This document shows positions 52,564-61,519 of a DNA stretch of 64,000 bases, piece after piece (positions within the stretch are counted from its first letter, which is position 1; each line of letters opens with the position of its first letter). This DNA comes from Sulfitobacter sp. HNIBRBA3233. GTDB lineage: Bacteria; Pseudomonadota; Alphaproteobacteria; Rhodobacterales; Rhodobacteraceae. Where the stretch lies: assembly GCF_040149665.1 (NCBI RefSeq), contig NZ_JBEFLP010000001.1, positions 806,001 through 870,000 on the forward strand, written 5' to 3'. Made by a program: the position numbers and the translations under genes. Under the pieces are notes generated by a model. It did no database searches and had not been told where the DNA came from. It was given only the letters and a program-made list of their open reading frames with translations.

Positions 52564-53976
52564 ATGAAGCAACTCAGCGGGATCGACGCAACCTTCCTTT
52601 ACATGGAGACGGACAAGACCCCGATGCATGTGGCGGGGCTGACGCTCTATGACCTGCCGAAAGGCTTTCGCGGCTCTTTTCACAAGCATTTCACCGAGTT
52701 CTTCAGGGGCAGGGTGCATCTGGTCCCGATCTTCGGGAAGAAGCTGGCCACGGCTGCTTTCCAGATCGACCACCCCGGCTGGGTGGACGCGGGCGAGCTT
52801 GATTTCGATTACCACATCCAGTCCGCCAAATTGCCGAAGCCCGGCACACGCAAGCAATTGGAGGAACTGGTGGGCCGGCTCCACGCCGACCGGCTCGACC
52901 GGCGCAGGCCGCTGTGGCAGTTTACCGTGATCGAAGGTCTGGAGGGGCGGAAGGCCGCGCTCTATTCCAAGGTCCACCATGCGGCCATAGATGGTGGCGC
53001 GGGCATGGTGATCACCAAAGCACTTTACGACGTGACCGAAGAACCCCGCGAGGTTCCGGCCCCCGAACCGAAACCGCCCGTGCGCAAACCCGGCGATCTG
53101 GAACGCGCGGTGCTGAGCCTGTCGGACATCACATCCAACATCGTTCGCCAGCAGCTGACCTTTGTCGAGAATATCCCGAAGATGGTCAGCCAGATGACAG
53201 ATATGATCGCGCCCGTTCTGGCGGGCAAGATCGGTCTGCCGCAGATGCTGGCCCCGCGCACCCCTTTCAACGTCACGGTCGGACCCGAGCGCAGCTATGC
53301 CGCGCGGTCGGTATCGCTGTCGGACGCCAAGGCGATCGCAAAGGCCACCAGCACCAAGCTGAACGATGTGGTCATGGCGATCACCAGCGGGGCGTGCCGG
53401 CGCTATCTGAAGGACCGTCAGGCGCTGCCGGATGCAGCGCTGGTTGCCTTTGTCCCGATCTCGATGCGCGAGGTCGGCAATTCGGACCTGAACAATCAGG
53501 TCTTCGGCATGAACGTGCCGCTGGCCACCAACTACGGCGATCCCCTGAAACGGCTGAAAAAGATCGCGCAGGAATCCGGCGCGACCAAGACGCTGGCCGC
53601 CAGCGTAAAGGACACAGCGCCAAGCGATTTCACCCTGATCGGCGCGCCGACGCTGCTGCCAGGCCTGATGCAGCTTTACGGCGGGACCCGGCTGGCCGAT
53701 CACATTCCGCAGGTGGTGAACCTGTGCATCTCGAACACGCAAGGACCACCGTTTCCGCTGTTTTGTGCGGGCGCGAAGGTGACCGCCCTCTATCCGGTGT
53801 CCATCGCCACCCACGGTGTCGGCCTTAACGTGACCGTGCAAAGCTATCTCGACCATCTGGATTTCGGGGTCACGGCGGATGCAAAAGCGCTGCCCGACGC
53901 GGACCTTTTCGGCGACTTGCTGGTTGCATCCTTTGAAGAGCTGAAAGCGGCCAGCAGCGCCATGCCCGCGGCCTGA
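52564..53976 (+). CDS. wax ester synthase/diacylglycerol acyltransferase (WS/DGAT)
   Basis: The 470-residue protein begins MKQLSGIDATFLYMETDKTPMHVAGLTLYDLP, the usual WS/DGAT N-terminus. The catalytic H-H-x-x-x-D-G motif is complete as HHAAIDG at residues 138-144. The C-terminal half has the conserved VSNTQGP-type block as ISNTQGPPFPLF. PLWQF and NDVVMAI are other family landmarks. These enzymes transfer an acyl group from acyl-CoA to a fatty alcohol or diacylglycerol to make wax ester or triacylglycerol. The gene is divergent from fadD over 153 bases, and GGGAGG precedes the start. WS/DGAT genes are not universal in this bacterial group. Confidence 0.95.
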   Translation: MKQLSGIDATFLYMETDKTPMHVAGLTLYDLPKGFRGSFHKHFTEFFRGRVHLVPIFGKKLATAAFQIDHPGWVDAGELDFDYHIQSAKLPKPGTRKQLEELVGRLHADRLDRRRPLWQFTVIEGLEGRKAALYSKVHHAAIDGGAGMVITKALYDVTEEPREVPAPEPKPPVRKPGDLERAVLSLSDITSNIVRQQLTFVENIPKMVSQMTDMIAPVLAGKIGLPQMLAPRTPFNVTVGPERSYAARSVSLSDAKAIAKATSTKLNDVVMAITSGACRRYLKDRQALPDAALVAFVPISMREVGNSDLNNQVFGMNVPLATNYGDPLKRLKKIAQESGATKTLAASVKDTAPSDFTLIGAPTLLPGLMQLYGGTRLADHIPQVVNLCISNTQGPPFPLFCAGAKVTALYPVSIATHGVGLNVTVQSYLDHLDFGVTADAKALPDADLFGDLLVASFEELKAASSAMPAA

Positions 53977-54095
53977 ACCCAGCGGCTGCCGATCCCTCAA
54001 TTCACTTGCTGACCCGACGGATGCGTTGACAGAGCAACTTTATGTCGTTTCAGTGATTCCATGCGAAACGAAGTTGCGGGCGAAGGATAGATATC

Positions 54096-54869
54096 TTGAC
54101 TGACACGACAACGATTGCACCAAGCAAGGCTCTGCTTCTGATGGAAGGGCGTGCGATACCGGAACTCTTCGGCTTCGTCGCGGCCCTGCCGACACTGACC
54201 GCCCTCGCGCCGCGCGGCGACGGGCAACCGGTGCTGGTGCTGCCCGGTCTGACCACCAGCGACCGTTCGACCACATCCCTGCGCAGCTTCCTCAAGACCA
54301 AGGGATATCCCGCCTACGGCTGGAAGCTGGGGATGAATTTCGGCCCGCGTCCGGGGGTCGAGCAGGGCTTGATCGACCTTGTCCACAAGCTGAGCGACAA
54401 ACATGGGCGCACCGTCAGCATCGTCGGCTGGAGCCTTGGTGGGATCTACGCCCGGCAGCTGGGCAAGATGATGCCGGACAGCATCCGGCAGGTCATCTCG
54501 CTGGGCAGCCCCTTTGGCGGGCATCCGCGCGCCACGAACGCATGGCGCGTCTACGAAATCGCAAGCGGGCAAAGCGCCCATGACACCGACAGCCACATGG
54601 GCGGGGCGATTTCCGCGCCGCCACCGGTCCCTACAACCGCGATCTACAGCAAGACCGATGGCATTTGCGCGTGGCAGAACTGCATCGAGGCGCGCAGCGA
54701 CATCGCGGAAAACATCGAGGTCAAAGCCAGCCACTGCGGTCTGGGCCACCATCCTGCCGTGGTCTACGCCGTGGCGGACCGGCTGGCCCAGCCAGAGGGC
54801 GCGTGGAAACCCTTTGACCGCTCGGGCTTCAAAAGCGTGATCTATCCCGCGCCGTCCTATCCGGTCTAG
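54096..54869 (+). CDS. alpha/beta hydrolase (lipase-like)
   Basis: The 257-residue protein uses TTG 54096 as start, with AAGGA 13 bases ahead. The oxyanion region is PVLVLPGLTTSDRSTTSLRSFL. The nucleophile elbow is G-W-S-L-G with S113 (IVGWSLGGIYARQLG). The motif SLGSPFGG follows, and the histidine is in SHCGLGHHPAVVY. This is the pattern of lipase-class/PGAP1-like bacterial hydrolases. It is next to WS/DGAT, so neutral-lipid or granule hydrolysis is a reasonable guess. No signal peptide is visible, so it is likely cytoplasmic. Confidence 0.88.
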   Translation: MTDTTTIAPSKALLLMEGRAIPELFGFVAALPTLTALAPRGDGQPVLVLPGLTTSDRSTTSLRSFLKTKGYPAYGWKLGMNFGPRPGVEQGLIDLVHKLSDKHGRTVSIVGWSLGGIYARQLGKMMPDSIRQVISLGSPFGGHPRATNAWRVYEIASGQSAHDTDSHMGGAISAPPPVPTTAIYSKTDGICAWQNCIEARSDIAENIEVKASHCGLGHHPAVVYAVADRLAQPEGAWKPFDRSGFKSVIYPAPSYPV

Positions 54870-54893
54870 GCCGGGGACGGCGCAGCGTCGCGG

Positions 54894-55316
54894 TCAGTCC
54901 TTCTTCTTGCCGGACAGCTCTTCGACGCTTTCCATGACGCGCTGCTTGAGCACTTCGAAGGTCTCGACATTGCCCTGACGCACGATCTCGACCATCTCGG
55001 GTGTGGTCTGCATGGTGGCGTCAAAGGTCTTGCGGGCAATCTCCATCGGGGCCGACATCATCGCGGCCGGATCGGAGGATTTGCTGGCCTCCTGCACACT
55101 GTCAGAGATATCGGCAAGGGTCCGTTCCAGCGCCTCGCGCTGCTTGGCCATAAGCGCCTGCGTGCTGCTGGAGCTGACCTGTGCGGCCGCCTGCATCGCC
55201 TGAAGGTTCTTGCGATGCTGGTCCATCATCGTGTCGAGATCGGGACCAGGAATTTTCAACGATTTCCCGAAGTCCTGGAACATGTCCATGAACGGGTTCT
55301 TGGGCTGGTCTGCCAT
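54894..55316 (-). CDS. phasin family granule protein (PhaM/phasin_2-like)
   Basis: The 140-residue protein is almost all helical and amphipathic, lacking membrane segments and cysteine. It begins MADQPKNPFMDMFQDFGKSLKIPGPD, with later SVQEASKSSDPAAMMSAPMEIARKTFDATMQTTPEMVEIVRQGN, the pattern of TIGR01841-type phasins. Phasins coat PHA granules. The lysine-rich end (SGKKKD) is common among granule proteins that also touch DNA. The gene is convergent with the lipase-like gene. It is about 75 bases from the end of the DUF445 gene on the same strand. Confidence 0.85.
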   Translation of the reverse strand: MADQPKNPFMDMFQDFGKSLKIPGPDLDTMMDQHRKNLQAMQAAAQVSSSSTQALMAKQREALERTLADISDSVQEASKSSDPAAMMSAPMEIARKTFDATMQTTPEMVEIVRQGNVETFEVLKQRVMESVEELSGKKKD

Positions 55317-55390
55317 GGTTCTATCTCCTCCTGCTGCTGTCCGGCTGGTCCGGTCAGTGGTCCGTCATGTTAGTCGCGCGGACATGCGCA

Positions 55391-56659
55391 TCACAAGAAA
55401 AGAGTTTCCACCGCATAAAGCAGGACCCCCACACAGCCCCCGATGATCATCCCGTTGAAGCGGATATACTGCAAATCCTGCCCCACGTTGGCTTCGATCA
55501 GCCGGATCAATTGCTGCATGTCCCATGACCGCACCTGATCGGCCACATAGGTCGCCACACCGTCGCGCTGGTCCTCCACGAGGTTCGAAAGGACGGTCAC
55601 CATTCCGGTGTTGATATCCTCGCGCAGTTTGGGCTCGGTGGTCAGGCTTTCGCCGATCTCGACCAGCATTTCGGCCAGCCGGTCGACCAGAACGCTGTCG
55701 TCCGAGGCCAGATCGCGCAGGATAAACGCCTTCAACTCGTCCCAGAACTGCTCTGCGGCGTCGTTCACCTCGGGCCGCGAAAGGATGTGCTGCTTTACGC
55801 GCTCGACCTGCGCGGCAAACCCCTTGCTCTGTCGCGTGCGCTCCACATAGTCGACGAGGAATTCCTCGAATTCGTGGCGCAGCGGGTGGTCCTTATCGGC
55901 CTGTACTTCTTCCAGAAGTTCGGTGGCGCTGCGGATAATCCGCTCCAGCAGCAGGCTGTCGGCCCCGATCACGTTGAAAAGCACCGGAAGCTCGCTCTTG
56001 ATCTTTGTGCGGATGATGGCGACCGTATCGACCTGATTGACGAAATTGCTCAGCGCGTCCAGCAGATCGTCCAGCAGGCGCTGGTGACGGCCGTCCTTTG
56101 TAAAGGTCTCGAGCACACCGCTGAGAAGGGGGGCCACATCCGTGCGCCCGATCTGCTGGGTGACCTTGCGGGTCGCGATCTGCACCAGTCCGCGCTCGTC
56201 GACCGACTGGATGAATTGGGGCACGAAACGGACGATGAATTGCGCCAGCCCCTGCGCGCGCGACCGCGACGACAGCCAATGGGATATCTCTCCGGCAAAG
56301 TCGATTTCGCGCAATTTCTGCGCGACCTGTTCGCGGTCAAGGAAGTTGGTGTTGATGAACCGGCCCAGATTGTCGGCGATGCGGTGCTGGTTGTTGGGAA
56401 TGATCGCCGTATGCGGGATCGGCAGGTTCAGCGGGCGCTTGAACAGCGCCACCACCGCATACCAATCCGCAATGCCGCCGATGGTCGCCGCTTCGGCAAA
56501 TGCCGCGACGATGCCGAAGGCGGGATATTCACGCTCCAGCAGCTTGGTGATGATCAACGTGATGAAACAGGCCACCAAAACCGCCGTCGCCAGAAACTTG
56601 ATGCGGTTAAGCTGCCTGAGCTTTTCGGTCTCCGTGGGGTCCAGATGTCGCACGCGCAC
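55391..56659 (-). CDS. DUF445 family membrane protein
   Basis: The protein has about 422 residues. The N-terminal membrane helix (ATAVLVACFITLIITKL) is followed by the DUF445 core: AFAEAATIGGIADWYAVVALFKRPLNLPIPHTAIIPNNQHRIADNLGRFINTNFL. A long helical region follows and a C-terminal hydrophobic hairpin (MIIGGCVGVLLYAVETLFL) ends the chain. DUF445 proteins are inner-membrane proteins of unknown function. The start is uncertain. GTG 56659 begins VRVRHLDPTETEKLRQL, close to the family start. ATGs at 56725 and 56779 in the same frame would place a PhaR-type operator inside the gene, so they are less likely. Confidence 0.88.
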   Translation of the reverse strand: MRVRHLDPTETEKLRQLNRIKFLATAVLVACFITLIITKLLEREYPAFGIVAAFAEAATIGGIADWYAVVALFKRPLNLPIPHTAIIPNNQHRIADNLGRFINTNFLDREQVAQKLREIDFAGEISHWLSSRSRAQGLAQFIVRFVPQFIQSVDERGLVQIATRKVTQQIGRTDVAPLLSGVLETFTKDGRHQRLLDDLLDALSNFVNQVDTVAIIRTKIKSELPVLFNVIGADSLLLERIIRSATELLEEVQADKDHPLRHEFEEFLVDYVERTRQSKGFAAQVERVKQHILSRPEVNDAAEQFWDELKAFILRDLASDDSVLVDRLAEMLVEIGESLTTEPKLREDINTGMVTVLSNLVEDQRDGVATYVADQVRSWDMQQLIRLIEANVGQDLQYIRFNGMIIGGCVGVLLYAVETLFL

Positions 56660-56710
56660 TCTCAATTCTGCTGGGATGCCTGACAGTAGCAGCACCCCGC
56701 CGAAGGTCAA

Positions 56711-56729
56711 CGTGCTGCATCGCAGCATT
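56711..56729. promoter_or_regulatory. PhaR-type operator (TGCTGC-ATC-GCAGCA)
   Basis: A perfect inverted repeat TGCTGC-N3-GCAGCA lies at 56714-56728 and contains CTGC-N3-GCAG, the core described for the PHA-responsive repressor PhaR of Paracoccus. It is about 50 bases in front of the proposed DUF445 start and upstream of the second phasin gene. Binding by PhaR is inference; no phaR gene is in the window. Confidence 0.6.
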
Positions 56730-56880
56730 TCGAGCGGGGCGCAGGTGGCTAAAGGCAAGGGCACCAAGCCGCCGCACAAGATTTTCTCCGGCCTGCGGAT
56801 GCGCTATAACGCCATATTTTTATGGCTTTATGGCCGATTTAGGCGACGCTCGAAATTTTTACCCAACGTCACAATGGGGA

Positions 56881-56899
56881 AATGTTGCAATGCAGCATT
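56881..56899. promoter_or_regulatory. PhaR-type operator before phasin gene
   Basis: The 19-base sequence AATGTTGCAATGCAGCATT is a near-perfect palindrome of the form AATG-n-TGCA-n-TGCA-n-CATT. It stands 71 bases before the phasin start and shares its right half (GCAGCATT) with the site at 56711-56729. It is a good candidate for PhaR repression of the phasin gene. Confidence 0.65.
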
Positions 56900-56969
56900 T
56901 GATGCCCCATATACCTTTCATCCCGGGTTGAAGAGCAAACGGGACCAACCCATAGCTTGAACAGAATGG

Positions 56970-57461
56970 ATGAACACGATGACCAAGAAGACAGAAAACG
57001 CGACTAAAACCGCAGCCGAAAAAGCGGCCGAAGCCGTTGACGCAACCGAGACAAAGATCGCCGACCGCGTCACCGAAGGCGCGCGCGAGCTGGTGAAACG
57101 CTCGACCGCGACTGCCAAAGAGCGTGCGGATGACGCATTCGTCACAACCAAGAAATACAACGCCGACCTTGAGAACATGCTGGTCCGTGCCGCCCGCGGC
57201 TACACCAACATCCTCGGCAACATTGCCGAAGCGGCATTCGTCAACGTGAACCGCGGCATCATGACCGCCGAGAAGCTGGCCGAAGCGAAATCGCTTCAGG
57301 AAGCCGTGACAATCCAGACCGAGTACGTGCGCGAACAGTCCACATGCTCGATCGGCAATGCCCGCGCCGCGTTCGAATACATTCGCGACGTTGCAACGGA
57401 AAACGGTGCAGCCCTGCGCGACACAGCGACAAAAGCCTGGAAGTCCGAAAAGGCCGCCTGA
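56970..57461 (+). CDS. phaP: phasin (PHA granule-associated protein)
   Basis: The 163-residue helical protein is rich in K, A, E and T. It begins MNTMTKKTENATKTAAEKAAEAVDATETKIADRV. The phasin core follows: ADDAFVTTKKYNADLENMLVRAARGYTNILGNIAEAAFVNVNRGIMTAEKLAEAKSLQEAV. YVREQSTCSIGNARAAFEYI matches the end of Phasin family domain PF09361. It covers PHA granules and limits their size. Two PhaR-type palindromes lie upstream and a strong terminator downstream, so it is probably monocistronic and induced when polymer titrates PhaR. Confidence 0.92.
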   Translation: MNTMTKKTENATKTAAEKAAEAVDATETKIADRVTEGARELVKRSTATAKERADDAFVTTKKYNADLENMLVRAARGYTNILGNIAEAAFVNVNRGIMTAEKLAEAKSLQEAVTIQTEYVREQSTCSIGNARAAFEYIRDVATENGAALRDTATKAWKSEKAA

Positions 57462-57483
57462 GCCCTGACGCGACCCAGATGCG

Positions 57484-57511
57484 AAAAGCCCGCCAACCGG
57501 CGGGCTTTTTT
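57484..57511 (+). terminator. rho-independent terminator of phaP
   Basis: AAAAGCCCGCC, loop AACC, GGCGGGCTTTTTT forms a perfect GC-rich hairpin with a T tract, 22 bases after the phasin stop. The A run on the other side lets it also stop transcription of the converging P450 gene. Confidence 0.92.
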
Positions 57512-57528
57512 GCGTCTGGCGGCTGGTC

Positions 57529-60500
57529 TTATCCAGAGACCCAGACATCGAGGTTGTATCGCCCCTGCGCCGACATCTGATCAAGCCAGGCATCGGCGGC
57601 TTCGGCATTCACATCCATTTCCTCGGAATAGATCAGCGATAGCGCCCTGCGCACGTCCGGCTCCATCCGGCTGCCATCGCCACACACGTAGATGCGCGCG
57701 CCCTTGTCGATCAGCGACCACACGGCGTCGCGGTTGTCGCGGATCAGATCCTGCACATAGGTCTTCTTTTTCTCCACCCGCGAAAACGCCACGTGAAGAT
57801 CCGCAATGCCCTTGGCCGATGCGGTCTCAAGCTCTTCGCGGTAGATGAAATCCTGATCGGGATGACGGCAGCCGAAGAACAAAAGGGCAGGGCCGATGTC
57901 TGTCCCTGCGTCTTTCAGCGCCGTGCGTTCGGCCAGAAATCCGCGAAACGGGGCGATGCCTGTGCCGGGGCCGATCATGATGATCGGTGTCGTCGGATCG
58001 TCCGGCAGGCGGAAGTCGTCCGCTGTTCCCCGCAGGGCCACATGGATCGCGTCTCCCGCAGCCAGACCGGCCAGATAGGTCGAGCAGACTCCCTCGAACC
58101 GTCCCCGCCCGGAAATCGCCGGTTCGTTTACGACACCCACGGTAATCGAGCAGCTGCCGGCATCGGGCACCGGCGCCGAGGAGATCGAATAGTAGCGCGG
58201 TGTCAGCATCGGCATCAGTTCGAGGAACACACCGAAAGGCAACTCGCAGGCGGCGAATTCCTCCAGCAGGTCCAGCACCGACAGCCGCTTTTGAAGCACC
58301 TCGGTCTTGTAGGCGTCACCGGCCAGCGTCTCCAGCTTGGGCCCCGAATGGGGGCAGTCGGTGTAGCGCGCCAGTGTTGCCACATCGCGGCGCGAGGCGA
58401 CGGACTGAAGTTCGAGCATCTGCGAGAGCACGGTCTTGACCGACAACGCGGTATCCAGCGGAAGCTGGCTGTGCTCGCCCGCGGCGGATGTCAGGCGGAT
58501 CTGCGCATCGGCGCCGAAATCGAACCGTTTCAGAACCCGCCCCACAAGGCTGTCAGCGTTGACCGGCACCACGCTCAGATGATCGCCGGTGCGGTAGGTG
58601 GCACCGGCTGGCAGATCGACCTCGATATGCCGTGTCGACCGGCCGGACGCCTGCGTATCCTGCAACTCGCGGTTCTGGGTGATGCGGGCAGGGGCGGCGC
58701 CAGCCAGATCGACCACCGGGTTGACCTGCCGCGCGGGCAGCCTTTCGACGGTGTATAGCGGGGCGGCCTGTGACGCATCGGTCAGCTCCACCTCCAGCGC
58801 CAGCGCCGAGGCGACGGCGGGCCAGACACCGCTCGCCCAAGCATCGAATTGTTCGTCGATGTCGTCGCGCGCATCGCCTTCGGCCCGCGCTGTGATGCGT
58901 GTGGCACCGAGACGCTCGAGCCTTTCGTCGATCAGGCGCGGCGTGGCCTGAAATGTCGCCGCCCAATCGCTGTGGCCACAGCCGAAAACCGCGTATTGCA
59001 CGCCCTTCGCGGCCCCGTCCTCGGCCGTTTGCAGCCAATCGACGAATTTGGCCGCATTATCCGGCGGCGACCCGTTGTAAGAGGCGCAGGCGATCAGAAC
59101 CGCGCCTTGGGTCGGCAGTTTTGCCGTGTAGCTGTCCAGATCGGCCAGCGTCACGTCAAATCCGTTCAGATCGGCAGTGCGCGCGAGATCGCGGGCGTAT
59201 TCCTCGGTAGAGCCGAGGTTGGAGCCATAAAGCACCAGCGCGGGCGTGCCGTGGCTCGGGCGCTTGGCAGCATCGGTCAAACCGCCCGCCGCGGCCTCGG
59301 CTTCGACGGACGATCCCGGCACCAGATTGGAGCGCTGGATGTCCCGGCGCAGCTTTACCTTCATCGTCAGGCCATCCGGCTTGATCGACATGCTTTCCTT
59401 GATCTTGAACTGCCACTTCCTGTGGTCGATCAGCTCGAACCGCTGGAGGATCATGCCGACGACCAGAACCGCCTCCTGCATCGCGAACTGGCGTCCGATG
59501 CAGGCGCGCTGGCCGTTTCCGAAGGGTTTGTAGGCGTTGACCGGTCGCGCGGCCACCGCGTCGCGGTCGAAATTGTCGGGGTTGAACTCCTCCGCATTCT
59601 CGCCCCAGACGGATTTGTCGCGGTGCAGCATCAGCGACAGCACCGTGGTGAAGGTCCGCTCCTTGAGCTTGAATTTCCCGCAGATCACCTCGTCCTTGTA
59701 GGGATAGACAGAAAAGGCGGGGGCGGTCGGCCAGAGGCGCAGCGCCTCGAGCAGGATCTGGTTGATATAGGTCAGCTGGTTGACCTGCTTGAGCGTCGGT
59801 TGAACGGAAATATCGCGTCCCAGCACTTGATCGACCTCGGCGTAGGCTTTCTCCAGCACATCGGGGTGGTTCATCAGGAAATACATGGTGAACGACAAAA
59901 GCCCCGACGTGGTTTCGTGCCCCGCAATCAGGAAGGTGTTGATCTGGTAGCGGATGTTTTCGTCGGAAAGGCTTTCGCCGGTGACCTTGTCCACACCGTC
60001 GAGCATGTAGTTCAGCAGATCGTTTTCGGCCCTGTTTGCGCTGCCGCGACGCTCTGCGATGATGTCATCGACCAGCTTGTTCATATAGCTGACATCACGC
60101 TGCATCCGGTCGAGCCGCTTTTTCAGGATCTGCTGCTCGAACGGCAGGCCGCGCTGCATCATGCAGGTCTCAAGCGTGTTGGTCAGCGCATTGATGAAGG
60201 GGTGATACCCCTCGCGGTAGAATGAATTGAAGCGGTAGTTGAAGCCGCAGATGCCGATGGTATCGAGCGCGACCGCCGTCATGTCGTGGATCACGTCGAT
60301 TTCGTCGTCGCTGTTGAGCCGCTCCCATTTCAGACAAAGCTGCCCGGCCACATCCAGCATCATCGGGAAATAGTTGCTCATCGCCTGCCGGCTGAAGGTG
60401 GGCAGCAGGATGTTATGGGCCTTGCCCCAGTTTTCTTCCTGCGTGTCGCCGGTGAACAGCCCGTCACCGCCGATCGCGCGCACCCGCCGCAGTGATCCGC

Positions 60501-60729
60501 GCACCGCCTTGTCAAATCGGGCTTCCTCGCACAGCTCGTCCACCAGATCGTGCCCCGACACCACGACCAGCGGCGTCCCCATCATGTCCATCCGGAAAAT
60601 CGGCCCCAGATCGCGGGTCAGATCCATCAGGCTTTGAAGAGGTTTGTCCTTGTCGACCGAAAGCATGTTGCCGACGACAGGTTTCTTGTCGGGCATCGGA
60701 ATCCGTTCGAGTTGATCCTTTGCAGCCAT
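57529..60729 (-). CDS. self-sufficient cytochrome P450/NADPH-P450 reductase (CYP102-like)
   Basis: This 1,066-residue fusion has the P450 BM3 layout. The heme domain (1-~470) has the I-helix AGHETTSG (269-276), the ExxR motif in EALRLWP (from 328), and the heme-ligand loop PFGNGQRACIG with C410. The FMN domain starts near 493 (LVLYGSNLGSTEEYARDL). The FAD domain has RYYSISSAPVPD, and the NADPH site has IGPGTGIAPFRGFL and FFGCRHPDQDF. BM3 enzymes hydroxylate fatty acids near the omega end with NADPH and O2; the substrate here is inferred. ATG 60729 has AGGAGG upstream; an ATG at 60783 in the same frame is less likely. It converges on the phasin gene. Confidence 0.96.
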   Translation of the reverse strand: MAAKDQLERIPMPDKKPVVGNMLSVDKDKPLQSLMDLTRDLGPIFRMDMMGTPLVVVSGHDLVDELCEEARFDKAVRGSLRRVRAIGGDGLFTGDTQEENWGKAHNILLPTFSRQAMSNYFPMMLDVAGQLCLKWERLNSDDEIDVIHDMTAVALDTIGICGFNYRFNSFYREGYHPFINALTNTLETCMMQRGLPFEQQILKKRLDRMQRDVSYMNKLVDDIIAERRGSANRAENDLLNYMLDGVDKVTGESLSDENIRYQINTFLIAGHETTSGLLSFTMYFLMNHPDVLEKAYAEVDQVLGRDISVQPTLKQVNQLTYINQILLEALRLWPTAPAFSVYPYKDEVICGKFKLKERTFTTVLSLMLHRDKSVWGENAEEFNPDNFDRDAVAARPVNAYKPFGNGQRACIGRQFAMQEAVLVVGMILQRFELIDHRKWQFKIKESMSIKPDGLTMKVKLRRDIQRSNLVPGSSVEAEAAAGGLTDAAKRPSHGTPALVLYGSNLGSTEEYARDLARTADLNGFDVTLADLDSYTAKLPTQGAVLIACASYNGSPPDNAAKFVDWLQTAEDGAAKGVQYAVFGCGHSDWAATFQATPRLIDERLERLGATRITARAEGDARDDIDEQFDAWASGVWPAVASALALEVELTDASQAAPLYTVERLPARQVNPVVDLAGAAPARITQNRELQDTQASGRSTRHIEVDLPAGATYRTGDHLSVVPVNADSLVGRVLKRFDFGADAQIRLTSAAGEHSQLPLDTALSVKTVLSQMLELQSVASRRDVATLARYTDCPHSGPKLETLAGDAYKTEVLQKRLSVLDLLEEFAACELPFGVFLELMPMLTPRYYSISSAPVPDAGSCSITVGVVNEPAISGRGRFEGVCSTYLAGLAAGDAIHVALRGTADDFRLPDDPTTPIIMIGPGTGIAPFRGFLAERTALKDAGTDIGPALLFFGCRHPDQDFIYREELETASAKGIADLHVAFSRVEKKKTYVQDLIRDNRDAVWSLIDKGARIYVCGDGSRMEPDVRRALSLIYSEEMDVNAEAADAWLDQMSAQGRYNLDVWVSG

Positions 60730-60891
60730 CGGCCAATCCTCCTCTTCCGCTGGAGTTTCAGTCGGCAGATTATGGCGCCACAAGTCAACATTTTTGATTT
60801 TGAAGCGGGCCTTGCGTCTATCGTTCCGGACACGCCCGTATGGTTTGGCGGCCCTGTAGCCGCGATACCGGAAGGATCACGCCCCCAAGCG

Positions 60892-60921
60892 AAAACGCCT
60901 CCCGAAGGGGAGGCGCAAAAA
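60892..60921 (-). terminator. rho-independent terminator of the DUF882 gene
   Basis: On the minus strand CGCCTCCC, a CTTC loop and GGGAGGCG form a perfect 8-base hairpin followed by TTTT. It lies about 30 bases after the end of the DUF882 gene and before the P450 promoter region. Confidence 0.85.
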
Positions 60922-60949
60922 GATTTCATGACAGGATCGGAATGCGCGC

Positions 60950-61519
60950 TCAGCGCCCCCAGGTGCGGACCACACCGCAGTCCATATGCACGAAATTGGA
61001 ACCGGAGTAGCGACCGACGCCACCGCCACGACAGACGGCAGCGGCTTTGGCGATCTGGCCGACCGAGCGGGAATTCAGGCGAAGATCGGCAGCCTGTCCG
61101 CGCATGTGCAGGGAATTCTTTGCGACACCGCTAGACCGCGACCGCAGCATCGCGTTCGTCTTGGGGCTGCGGTAGCCTGACAGAAGCATGTAGGGCTCGT
61201 CCACATCCAGCAGATTGTGCGCGGCGGCCATGATGTCGAAATTGCGGATGTCCATCTTGTAGACATCGTCGGTGCGCCAGTCGCGCATGAAGTGGTTCAC
61301 TTCGTTGATGGCGTCGCCGATGTATTCACCTTCGACCCAGTAGATCATGTCGATCCGTTCACCGGTGCGGCCCGAATACATCTTGATCCGGCGAATGTCG
61401 CCTGCGCCGCGCAGAAAACCTGCTGCATTAGCGTATGTCGGTGCCGCCGCAACGGCTGTGGTTGCAAACGCTGCGCCAATGAAGCCGCGGCGTGTCATGC
61501 CGGTCGATTTGCCTGTCAT
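60950..61519 (-). CDS. DUF882/YcbK family M15-like peptidase with Tat signal
   Basis: The 189-residue protein has a twin-arginine signal (TRRGFIGAAFATTAVAAAPTYANA), so it is exported folded. The mature part carries the zinc-site pattern of the M15 D,D-carboxypeptidase fold. SLHMRGQAADLRLNSRS holds the first histidine and aspartate, and NFVHMDCG gives the last histidine. YRSPKTNAMLRSRSSG is also typical. YcbK-type proteins are periplasmic and linked to peptidoglycan remodelling. It is divergent from the L,D-transpeptidase gene, matching the common ycbB-ycbK neighbourhood. Confidence 0.93.
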   Translation of the reverse strand: MTGKSTGMTRRGFIGAAFATTAVAAAPTYANAAGFLRGAGDIRRIKMYSGRTGERIDMIYWVEGEYIGDAINEVNHFMRDWRTDDVYKMDIRNFDIMAAAHNLLDVDEPYMLLSGYRSPKTNAMLRSRSSGVAKNSLHMRGQAADLRLNSRSVGQIAKAAAVCRGGGVGRYSGSNFVHMDCGVVRTWGR

